Notes under the pieces: model-generated | Told to the model about the DNA's origin: nothing | The model's input: the letters and a program-made list of their open reading frames with translations, nothing else | The model's database searches: none | NCBI RefSeq assembly: GCF_000372725.1 | Contig: NW_005199861.1 | Coordinates: 1-33,720, forward strand | Reading direction: 5' to 3' | Source: Emiliania huxleyi CCMP1516 | Lineage: Eukaryota > Haptophyta > Isochrysidales > Noelaerhabdaceae | Length of the DNA: 33,720 nt | Shown here: positions 18,717 to 29,000 of the stretch, one piece after another | Position numbering within the stretch: position 1 is the first letter of the stretch | Layout of the letters: each line of letters opens with the position of its first letter | Made by a program: the position numbers and the translations under genes

Positions 18717-21441
18717 ATGCCTCTCCTCGTCGGCCTCCTTCGCTTCGCCGCCCTCACTCTCCCTCCGCCCACTCTCACTGCACGCCGCTGCTCTCCTCCG
18801 CGCCGCTGCTCGCCACCATCGATGGCCGACGCGGAGGCGGCTAGGGCGGAGCGTCTCCGCGCGCTCGGCTTCGACTACCAATCGGAGCTCTCGCGCGTCA
18901 CGAGCGTGAAGCAGCCCGTCAAGCAGCCCCCGCCTCCAGAGTGGCTCGCCGAGGCCGACGCCGCCCGCCGGTACGAGCTCTGGCTCGAGGAGGGAGGCGC
19001 TCGCTGCGACGCGGTCAACGTGGTTCCCGCCGGCGACGCGGAACGCTTCGCGCTCGTCACTTCCCGCGCCGTCGCGGAGGGGAGCACGTTATTCGAGGTG
19101 CCGGCGAGCATGCTTCTCACTGCGGACGTGGCACTTCGCGACAGGACCCGTCGGCCGTGACCTCTCCCTCGCTACGGCTGTGAATGAGTGACTGACGGCT
19201 GGTTGCTACGGCAGGACGATCGGCCGGGACCTGTCTCGCATCGAGCAGCAGCAGCGGCAGCGGGGTGGCGCGTCGGCGGCGGACCGGACGGGCTTCGAGA
19301 CGTTCGCTCTCGCCGCAGTGCTCGCGGCGGAGCGCGTGCAGCGCGGCGCCGTGCGAGGGAGGCTGCGGCGGCAGGCGTGCTGTGGGCGTGTCCCTCACAC
19401 ACCTTGACATGACCCTGACACGTCCCTGACACGTCCCTGGCTGCGGCGGCAGGCGTGCGGTGGGCGTGTCTCTCACATGATGTGGCATTACCCCGTTGAA
19501 CACGTCCCTGACACGTCCCTGGCTGCGGCGGCAGGATGGCGGCGTGCTCGGCGGCGGGAAGGCCTCCTCCTGCGGCGAGGAGGGCGAGCTGTGAAGGGCG
19601 CCTCTTCAGCTGTGGGGTGGCGGCGGTGAGCAGGTGACTCCCCGGTGGGAGGTCTATTAGTTATTCACTTTGGACTACCAATGATTCACTACTAATTACA
19701 GGTGCTTCCCCAGTGGGAGGTCAAGGACGAGCTCGGCGAGAAGGCGGGAGATGCAGCCGAGATGCAGCCGAGATGCAGCCGAGATGCAGCCGAGAGATGC
19801 AGCCGAGAGATGCAGCCGAGAGATGCAGCCGAGAGATGCAGCCGAGGGGCAGCCGAGGGGCAGCCGAGAGGCAGCCGACGATATCATCTGTAGGCGGGCG
19901 GGCGGCGCTGGAGCCCGCTCGTCGCTTCGCTGCAGTGGCCTGCCGAGGAGGAGAGCTGGGCAGTCGCGCGCTGTAGCTCGGCGGTAGCCCGGCGGTAGCT
20001 CGGCGGTCTCTCTGCCGTATCTCTGCATCTCGGCTGTACCTTGTCGAGAGCCCGGTAGTTGCACCGCAAGGGCGCACGTCCACGACACGTCCACGACACG
20101 TCCACGACACGTCCACGACACGTCCACGACACGTCCACGACACGTCCACGACACGTCCACGACACGTCGCCCCTCAGGAGTGCCTGATCGAGGAGGGGCG
20201 GGCGGAGGCTGTCACCGCCGGCGCCTCCCTCGCCGCCCTGCGGGAAGGGCGCGGTGACTGCTCTTAGCGAGTCGAATGCTGCCCTCAGGCGCCGCACTCA
20301 TCGCGCAGCTGGTAGAGCCGGTGGCGCGCAGCGCGTGGATGCGGACCACGCAGCGCAGCGGCGTGGCGCAGGCGAGGAGGAGGAGAGGCGAGGCCCGTGC
20401 CGGCGACGTGTGCAGGACATGTCCACGACACGGCCCCTGTCAGGCGACCAGCGAGGAGGATTGCGGCTGCACGGCCGTCCAGGCCCGCTCGCTGCGGGAA
20501 GGCGCCTCCAACCCGTCGACTGACTCCTCGACGGGTGCTTTGCAGGCTCTGCTGCTGGCGATGGAGGCGCAGTTCGGCCCTCCCCCCTCTCTCGACAGCG
20601 CGTCGGGGGAGCGGCGGTGGGGAGGAAGAGGCGGAGGAGGCGTCGCCCTCTGCCCTCTCGCCAACCTCGCGGCGCCTCTCTCCCAGAGGACGCCTCCTCG
20701 ACACGTCCCGTGGACACGTCAACGACGCGTCCACGGCGCGTCCAGCAGGTGCTGCCGCGCGAAGACGCCGCCGCCGCCGCCGCAGCTGGGGCAGTGAACG
20801 CGCGGCTGGGCCGTCCCCCGGACTCGTCCGGCAGCGACGGCGCTCTGCGGCGCGTCGCCACACGCCGTTTGCCACCCGGCCCAACCAGCTCATTGATGGC
20901 GATGCGCTCCTCATCGACTCCTGTCCACCGCTATCGACTAGGTGCGTCGCGACTCGCGATTTGCCAGCCGGCGCCCTCGTGATCGCTGCCGACTACCGGG
21001 AGGAGGTGGAGGAGGCGGAGGCGCGAGCGGGGGAGGAGGAAGAATCGCGTCGGTTTGGCGACGCGTCGGAACGCGTCCATGGCATGCCCGAGGCTTGGTT
21101 ATAGGAGAGGCCTCCCGCGGCAGGCGACTATTAATTGTTAATCATTAATTATCAGTTATTAACTATTAATTATAGGAGCGGCCTCCCGCGGCAGGCGACC
21201 GGGTGACGGTCGTGTCTGGCGCGCTGAGCGGGCGGGCGGGCGTGGTGGCGCGGGTGCGGGAGGAGGACGCTGCGGCGGTGGTTCGCTTCGACGGGTCGCG
21301 CACCGCTCGTGCTGTCGCTACAGGGAGCTTTCTGGTGGAACCTTCTTGGAACCTTCTTGTAGGTCGGACAAGCTCGTGGTTCTGGCGCCGAGCAAGCTCC
21401 GCGTGCAGGGCGCGAGGCCGCGCCGCAGCCAGCTGATGTAG
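18717..21441 (+). CDS. Probable SET-domain lysine methyltransferase (LSMT/SETD-like), multi-exon
   Basis: Exon 1 (to about 19144) encodes ERFALVTSRAVAEGSTLFEV and PASMLLTADVALRD, the usual opening of a LSMT-type SET domain. Exon 2 from 19215 reads TIGRDLSRIEQQQR and FETFALAAVLAAERVQRG. Further pieces are VLPQWEVKDELGEKA (19702), a Glu/Ala-rich piece near 20178 and STRCVATRDLPAGALVIAADY (20937-20998), which fits the C-terminal SET motif. The last exons (about 21193-21294 and 21363-21441) give GDRVTVVSGALSGRAGVVAR, KOW-like, and end at TAG 21439-21441; they might belong to a separate gene. Start: ATG 18717 would add a hydrophobic N-terminus (MPLLVGLLRFAALTL) suitable for targeting, while ATG 18822 has a stronger context. 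The middle exons are not resolved; introns are full of 11-mer and A/T-rich fillers. Confidence 0.6.
19145..19214 (+). other. Candidate 70-nt GA-AG intron
   Basis: Keeping the frame from ...ALRD into TIGRDLSR requires exon 1 to stop at GACAG and exon 2 to begin at GACGATCGGCCGGG. The intron would then start with GACCCGTCGGCCGTG, a diverged copy of the exon 2 start, giving GA rather than GC or GT. Length fits the 70-nt class. An unseen alternative exon cannot be excluded. Confidence 0.4.
19408..19534. repeat. 11-mer fillers between copies of GGCTGCGGCGGCAGG
   Basis: Two blocks of GACACGTCCCT 11-mers separate three copies of the boundary sequence CTGCGGCGGCAGG(C/A). The same 11-mer type fills introns of the UBR gene. 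Confidence 0.8.
19743..19880. repeat. GATGCAGCCGA 11-mer array
   Basis: At least ten units of ATGCAGCCGAG and 13-nt and GGCAGCCGAG variants in the SET gene intron. Similar GATGCAGCC/GGTGCAGCC arrays sit in UBR introns at 30100-30185 and 31510-31560. Confidence 0.9.
20080..20168. repeat. ACACGTCCACG 11-mer array, eight perfect units
   Basis: Eight consecutive identical 11-mers precede GCCCCTCAG and an exon-like segment (ECLIEEGRAEAV), placing the array at the 3' end of a SET gene intron. One unit differs from the ACACTTCCTAG units of the UBR gene at only a few positions. Confidence 0.95.
21126..21178. repeat. A/T-rich intron filler (TTAATTATTAAT type)
   Basis: An almost pure A/T block in very GC-rich DNA, between two copies of TATAGGAG(A/C)GGCCTCCCGC. 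The same arrangement, with TTAATTAG-type blocks, occurs in UBR introns near 26930, 27100, 27610 and 30035. Confidence 0.85.
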
Positions 21442-21571
21442 GCAGAGGCGTTTGGTCCTCGCTTTGTCGTGTGACTGTCGAAACAGTCTGTGCGTGTCCA
21501 CAGACACAACCTACGCGACCCCGGGACCCCCGGGCACCACGGCGCCCCTCGGCCCTGCACATTGTGAATCT

Positions 21572-21718
21572 ATGAGGTAAGGTAAGGGGTAAGGTAAATT
21601 TCTCCACACACACAAAGTGGTGGGGCAAAAGGGGGGTGACCCTCGCATCTCCACACCCGGACACGGGCAGGAGCCCCCCGCACGGCATTCAAAGTGCAAG
21701 CACTGGCCCGGTGCACGT
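21572..21718 (-). repeat. Dispersed repeat family 2, copy 3 (reversed)
   Basis: Starts 131 nt after the SET gene stop with GAGGTAAGGTAAGGGGTAAG, then the reversed family 2 body to GGCATTCAAAGTGCAAGCAC. The distance and orientation relative to the upstream gene match copy 2 after THOC3. Confidence 0.9.
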
Positions 21719-22555
21719 GGGTGAGCAGCCTGCCCCTCCCTCCCGACAAACCAACTCCCGCACACACACAATCGCACTCTGGCCATCGAATGACCCCGAA
21801 TGACTCACTGTGTGTGCTAAGACAGAATCTCCGCAGACATCCAAAACAATGTTCCAAAACGGGCCGCTACCTGACGGGGCAAACTCTGCAGTCTCTGAAT
21901 GATATCACGGCTGTGGAACAGAAGTTCTTTGGCTACCAGCCGTGGGAGGAGTAAGCGCCCAGGCAAGGCTAGTGCAATGAACGATCTGGGCAAGACATTG
22001 TTCTACCGGTACGTCTGCAAGTGCCGCGTCAATGGTAGGCTATCACGCACGTTTGGCTCGAGAAGTTTGGCTCGGGTATTGCAATATTGTGCTCATCGAC
22101 AGCTAGGATCGCGCCCCTCCTCTCCGCGGCACTCCAGAGGGAAGAAAATAGGCGTCCGTGTGTGAGTTTGACCGCTCTCTTTTTTGACCCTTTTTATCCG
22201 CGGTACCGCGCTTGTTCACAAATCTCCAATCAAAATCGCGACACCTCTCTCTCTGAACAGAAGCTCTTCGATCATGCGAGCTCAATCGACTGGTCTTCAA
22301 CGCACGCGACTCTCTGCAGAGACGTTGGGTCAGACCGCCCCAGCCGTGACTCTCGAGGTGTCGAGGTTGGATGGATATTCTCTGGCCCCCTTCGTTCATC
22401 GTACATCGATCGATTGCCCGGTGGCTGTGTGCCGCACCGAATATTCGATTGCGATCTTGTTGACACCCGCGTAGGGTCGCGATCGCCTCGCCGTCGCGTC
22501 AGCGCTGGGCACGTCTGTCGCGCGGAAGCGTTTCTTTTTTTCAAATTAACCACGC
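21719..22555. other. Lower-GC region with unrecognised open frames
   Basis: Base composition is visibly less GC-rich than the flanks. One frame ends GRYLTGQTLQSLNDITAVEQ and KFFGYQPWEE (stop at 21952-21954); it looks protein-like rather than compositional and could be the last exon or a relic of a gene I cannot name. No splice partner was found. Confidence 0.3.
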
Positions 22556-23015
22556 CGCAAGGCGCGCGATACACGATCAGAGAGAGTCTTACAACAAAAC
22601 TCCCTCGCACAACACTGGGCACGGGACTGGCGCGCACTGGCACTAACACAGGTACACCACGGGAGCCGCCTAAGCGATCAGAGAGAGACTCCGCACCGGA
22701 CACCGCCCGGGCACAGACCCCCTACCCGTCGGACAATGCCTGGACCCCTCACAGAGCGGCCCACACACAGATCACGCATCGGCAGATTTCACGCCTGGAT
22801 CAGGCGTAGACAGCACACACTGGTCACGGTTGCATAGCCCTGCCGGGGGGGACGAGTTCGCACACACACACACACACCACACACGCCAGAAAACACGCAC
22901 GCCTCCGTGGCTCGGGTTACACCAATCCTCGCTACCCAACGCGGCCAAAGGATATCCACCTCGAGAACCTCGAGAACACACCGGGCGAGGGAGCTCGCGG
23001 TTGTAAAATTCTTTC
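22556..23015 (+). repeat. Dispersed repeat family 1, full-length copy B
   Basis: Reverse complement of 834-1190 with an extra segment: CCGCAAGGCGCGCGATACAC and GATCAGAGAGAG occur at 22556-22587, and the latter again at 22677. It ends CCACCTCGAGAACCTCGAGA ... GTTGTAAAATTCTTTCC, only 56 bp before the UBR gene start codon, so it forms the proximal promoter/leader of that gene. Confidence 0.88.
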
Positions 23016-23070
23016 CACGACTGCACCGCTCCCGGCGGCCCGCTCACTGCGCTTCCGCCGGCCGCTGTCC

Positions 23071-26000
23071 ATGACAGACGACTCATCCGACGCACGCTTC
23101 GAGCGGGCGCTGAGCGCCCGATCGGAGCTCGCGCCGGACGAGGCTGTCGCGCTCGCCCGCCTCTCTCTCGAGGAGCTCTCGATCGACAGGGCGCTCGAGC
23201 GGTGCTCGCAGCTCATCTGCGGCCGACCGGCGCCGCCAAAGACTGCGGCTCCGTCCTCGGTGTGTGGACTGGTTTGGAAGACGGGCGACATCGTCTACCA
23301 CTGCCGAACCTGCGGCATGGACCCGTCCTGCGCCATCTGCCACGACTGCTTCCTCAACTCGGACCACACGGGCCACGACTTTTGGATGTTCTCGTCGGGC
23401 GGAGGCTGCTGCGACTGCGGAGACGTCGAGGCGTGGAAGCCCTCCGGCTTCTGCACACGACACGGCCAGGCGGGCGGCGGCTGCGGCGGCTGCGGCGCCT
23501 CCTCCGACCGCGCAGCAGACCGCGCGCTGCCCGGCTCTGCGGAGATGGCGGCGGCAGACGCTGCGATGCGGTGGCTGCTCGGAGTCTTCACCGTGGGAGG
23601 CGGAGGGCCAGAGGAGCGCGGCGGAGGGTCGGCGGAGCAGCAAGTTGCCGCCGCGCGCTGGCCAGCCTCGCTCTTGCGCCTGCTCCCCCCTCCCCCCTCG
23701 CCCTGTCACCCTGGGCCCTCGTCCTCGCCCCAGGCTGACCTCGCTCTGCGCGTGCTCCGCGTCTCTGCGGCGGTGCTCCTGTAGCCGAGATCTCGTCGAG
23801 ACTGGCCGAGAGTAGTCGAGGCCGTCTGCTCGGCGGCGCTGCTCCGAGGAGACGAGAGTGGCCGGGAGTAGCCGAGGTTGAACAAGCGTGATATGAGATC
23901 TTCCTCTCCCGCTTCAGCTGCTGTGAGCAGCGCGAACCCATCGCCCACTCAGCCGCGCTGTGGACGTAGGCTGGGAGGGGGCATCCTCTCCTCGCCCGCC
24001 TCCGCGCCGCCGCCGGCAGACGTCGAGATGGGCGAGGCGGGCGAGCCCGTCGGGCAGGGCGGCGGACGTGTCCTGGACGCGTCCAGCGGCGGGCCGGTGG
24101 GGGTAGGGGCAGCGGCGATGGCGGTGGGAGGAGGCTGCGATGGCGGTGGCAGTGGCGGAGGCGGCGGTGGCAGCAGCGGAGGAGGCGGCGGCGGTGGCAG
24201 CAGCGGCGATGGCGGCGCCACTCTGCTGGACACGCTGCTGCGGGCGGAGAGCCACATGGGCGGCGGTGCGAGGGAGGAGCTGCACAACCTGTGCTTCGAG
24301 CTGGCGCGCGGGAGGTGCCCTTCAAGGACATGTCCAGGACATGTCCGCGAGATGCGCCTACAGGTACTTCGAGCTAATGCGAGAGGTGCCCTTCAAGGAG
24401 GCGCTCCTCTGCCACGTCATCCGCCACTACCCGTCGTCTAGGAAGTGTCTGGGAACTGTCTACGAAGTGTCTTGCTAGGCGCTCCTCTGCCACGTCATCC
24501 GCCACTACCCGTCGTCTAGGAAGTGTCTGGGAACTGTCTACGAAGTGTCTTGCTAGGCGCTCCTCTGCCACGTCATCCGCCACTACCCGTCGTGCGTCCT
24601 CGACGCGGTCTCTTCGCCTTCGCCCGCCCGCGACCTCTCAAATCGACCGCAAGCAATGAATCGCAATTCCCTCGCAGGTCACCTCGCCCTCGCCCGCCCG
24701 CGACCTGGCTTCCTCCACCTTCGGCAAGTTCACCGTCCAGTTCAAAGGCAATCTGGTGCCGGCGATGATCCGGCACGGGCTGCTCCAGACGCTGCTCCAG
24801 ACGCTGCTCGAGTTGCTGTTGACTGATTCGTGAATGGACTAGGCACGGGCTGCTCCCGATGCTGCTCCAGACGCTGCTCGATTTGCTGTTGACTGGTTCG
24901 TGAATGGACTAGGCACGGGCTGCTCCCGATGCTGCTCCAGACGCTGCTCGATTTGCTGTTGACTGGTTCGTGAATGGACTAGGCACGGGCTGCTCCCGAT
25001 GCTGCTCCAGACGCTGCTCGATTTGCTGTTGACTGGTTCGTGAATGGACTAGGCACGGGCTGCTCCCGATGCTGCTCCAGACGCTGCTCGATTTGCTCCG
25101 CCACGCCGCAGTGCCGCGCGAGGCGGCGGTGCTGCAGGGGGAGTCCGAGCCGAGCCGCTTCCGCCATGCCGCCCTCCACCCCCCTCCCGCACCTCCCCAC
25201 GGGGCCGCGGGGGAAGGCGGGGGCGGAGGCGAAGGCGGGGGAGAGGGCGGGGGAGGGGATGGAGGGGGAGGGGGCATGGCTGGCGAGGCAAGGGGCACGG
25301 CCTCAACGCCGGAGGTGGAGGTGGAGGAGGAGCTTGCTGTGGTCGACGCCCGATCGGCCGTTGTGAGCCACCGCACTTTGCCCTCCTCCCGTCCCTTTTC
25401 TCTCAGCTCTTCTCTCCCGGACAACTCTTCTCTCCCGGCTCTTCTCTCCCGGAGAGCGTCGACTCTCTGCTAGTCTCTGCTAGTCTCGCCTCATCTCGCC
25501 CGGCCTGCACTCCGCAGGTGAGCCAGCACCTTCACTCGCAGCTATGCTACGACGTCAAGTACGCGCTCCACCTCCCCGCCATCTCGCGCTCTCTGCACGC
25601 GGCGCCTGGCCAGCTGGCGACGCTGCTGCACGCCCTCTCCCTCCCTCTCGGACCTGTCCTGGACCTCTCATGGACCCTTCCTGTAGGCGACGCTGCTGCA
25701 CGCCCTCTCCCTCCCTCTCGGACCTGTCCTGGACCTCTCATGGACCCTTCCTGTAGGCGACGCTGCTGCACGCCCTCTCCCTCCTCCAGGGCGTGCTCGC
25801 CTCTCGGAGGTATCGAGGCAGTTGCCGCTCGTTAGTCAACGCGTTGCTGATTAGGCATGCACGCCTCTCGCCGCGCTGTCGGCGCGCACATCGAGCACGG
25901 CGGCCAACTAGTGAACGCGATGGCGAGCTGAGAAAGTGAGTCCAGACCAGGCGCGCACATCGAGCACGACGGCCACGCGTGGGCAGACGCGTGGGCACTC

Positions 26001-29000
26001 GGCACCGAGATCGCAAACATCTTCCCTTCGGTCGTCCACGGCGTCTCGCTCGCCGCCGAAGCTGACGCCGACGCCGACGCCGACGCCGACAGCGGCGGAG
26101 GGAGTGGCGGGGGGCGTGGCGGCGGCGGCAGCAACGAGGCGGAGCAGGAGCGCTTCTGCTGCCACCAGCCACTGCCCTTACTAGCAGCCATAACCAATAA
26201 GTGTTTGGCCAGGCGGAGCAGGAGCGAGTGCACTGCCGAGCCCTTACTAGCAGCCATAACCAATAAGTGTTTGGCCAGGCGGAGCAGGAGCGAGTGTACT
26301 GCCGAGCCCTTACTAGCAGCCATAACCAATAAGTGTTTGGCCAGGCGGAGCAGGAGCGAGTGTACTGCCGAGCCCTTACTAGCAGCCATAACCAATAAGT
26401 GTTTGGCCAGGCGGAGCAGGAGCGAGTGCACTGCCGACTGCCCTTACTAGCAGCCATAACCAATAAGTGTTTGGCCAGGCGGAGCAGGAGCGAGTGTACT
26501 GCCGGGCGCGCGATTGCACGGCGGCGGCGCTCCAGCAGTGGATGCGCAGAGACGCGAAGGCGGCGGCGGCGGCGGCGGCGACCGGCGCGAGCGAGCTGCT
26601 CTCGTCCCGCCTCTCCTGTTCACAGCTGCACGCGGTGGAGAGGTGTGAACAGGCGCGAGCGAGCTCGTCTCGTACCACTTGCCGCTGCACCGCCTCCTCG
26701 CCGCCCTCCTGTCCCACTGCGGCGTCGCGCTCGGCTTCAGCGAGCGGCAGATGCTCGGCTCCCCGCCCCTCGGCTCCCAGCCCCTCGGCTCCCCGCCCGT
26801 CGGTTCCCCGCCCGGAGGAGGCGGCGAGAGCGGCGAGAGCGGCGAGAGCGGCGAGAGCGGCGAGAGCGCGGCTGGCGGGCAGAGCGGCGTCGCGCAGCCG
26901 CCGCGCCTCGACGCGCGGTTCGTTAACTAGAAATTAATTAGTTAATTAGGCTCTTAATTAACGGCCTCGATGCGCGCTTCGTGTGCCACCTCATCGACCA
27001 GCCGCTGCGGCTGATGGCGCTGCTGGCTCAGACGCGGGCCGGACGGTGGCGGCGCAACGGCCAGCCAACCTCCGAAGCCAGCTGTGCTGTACCGCTCGCC
27101 TTATTAATCAACAGTTATTAGCAACTAACAGGCCAGTCCGCCTCGAAGCCAGCTGTGCTGTACCGCTCGCCGGTCTTCGCAGACGCGTTTGCGATGCCTG
27201 ACTTGCTGCTGCTGCAGCTGGGGCTGGTAGTGCTTGGGCCGCGCCGCTTTCTGTCCGCCGCGGTCCGCCGGTTCGAGGCCTTTCCTAGACCGTTCCTAGA
27301 CCGTTCCTGGAACCTTCCTGTAGGTCCGCCGCGTGCCGCCGGTTCGAGGCGGGTCCGTTCTGGCGCCGGTTGCTTCCGCGAGGAGGGGGAGGGGGAGGGG
27401 GAGGGGGAGGGGGGGAGGAGGAGGCGGAGGAGGCGGAGGAGGAGGAGGTGTTGGCCGAGGACATGCTTCTTCTGATGGCGCACTCTCTCGGAGCGGGCGA
27501 TGATTGGGGCGGGGACTGGCCAACCGCATTGAATGGATGGATGCCTTAGGTGCACCTCTTCTCGGAGCGGGCGATGATCGGCGAGGACCTGACTGCGTGG
27601 GCGAGGCGTTAATTAAGAGTTAATTAGGAGTTAGTCAAGAGTTGATTAGGCGAGGACTTGACTGCGTCGGCGAGGCGGCAGCTCGTGCACCGCCTCGCCT
27701 GCACCCACCACGCCACGCACTCCGAGATCTGCTCGAGCATCTCGCGACCGCTGCTCGAGCAACCCCTCCTCCCTCCCGACGCTGCTCTTCACACCGCTGG
27801 CTGTGAGGGGCTGGCTGTGAACAGGCACCCCTCCTTCCTCCCGACGCTGCACGCGATCGCAGACTACGTGGCGCCGCAGGGCATGAGCCAGGGGCGGTAC
27901 ACGCTCAAGCGAGAGGCGACCTTTCCTAGACCTTTCCTAGACCTTTCCTAGACCTTTCCTAGACCTTTCCTAGACCTTTCCTAGACCGAGCCAGGGGCGG
28001 TACACGCTCAAGCGAGAGGCGAGGGCGGTACACGGTCTGCACTCTGTCCTCGGTCCACCTGCCGGAGAGATTGGCTCAGTACTCAGGCGTGGAGTACGAC
28101 CTCCTCTACACCCTCTACTCACAGCAGTTAATGATGACTTAGTGGATCTCTCCTCAGGCGTGGGCGGAGTACGACCTCCTCTACACCCTCTACTCGCAGC
28201 AAGAGACGATGCGCTCGCACGAGCGCGCAGAACGCCTCGCGCCGCCCGGCAACCGCCCTCCCCTCCCCCTTCCCCCCCCCCCCCCCCCCCCCCCCGAGCG
28301 GCACTGGTGTGCGGTCCCTTTGTCTTCACACCCCCGCGCCGTGAACAGGCACCCCCCCGCCCGAGCCTCGCCCTCCGTGCGCAGCCTTCCGCCGCCTGCC
28401 CGCCGCCTCGCGCTCTGCCGCGCTGCACGGGTGTTCGCGCATGCCGCCCTCGCCTCAAGCGCTCAAGCAGCGCCGCTAGCCCGCCTCGTTCCTTACTTAG
28501 GTTCGTCTACGCCACCCTCGCCGCCGCTGCGTCGCCGGTGGGCCTGCTGAGGGGCGGGGAGAGGTTGCGGCTCTGGTTGACGCGACAGCCGCCACGAGAC
28601 TAGGCGGGGCGGGTGACGGAGAGGATGCTGTCTGCTGCGGTGCGGCTGCTTACGCTCGCGCTGCGGTGGAGGGGGGAGGGAGAGGCGGAGGCGGAGGAGG
28701 CCGGCCGCACCCCCTCTGCTGTGCGCGAGTGCGGGAGGCGCGCCTCGGCTGAGGTGTGAAGGGGGGGCGGCGGTGCTTCGGCCGCAGCTGTGAGCAGCGC
28801 GTCTTCACGGCTTGCGGTGTGCATAGGTCGGGTTGGTCATGGCTTCCTCTCACGACATTGTCCGGAACTGCCTCTCCGCTCCTCGCTGGCTGCGGGCCTT
28901 CGTGCAGGGAGCGACGGAGGAGGAGGATGAGGCGGAGGAGGAGGAGGCGGGGGAAGGCGGCGGCGAGCTGCTACCTCTGCTAGAGCTGCTCTGTTCGCTC

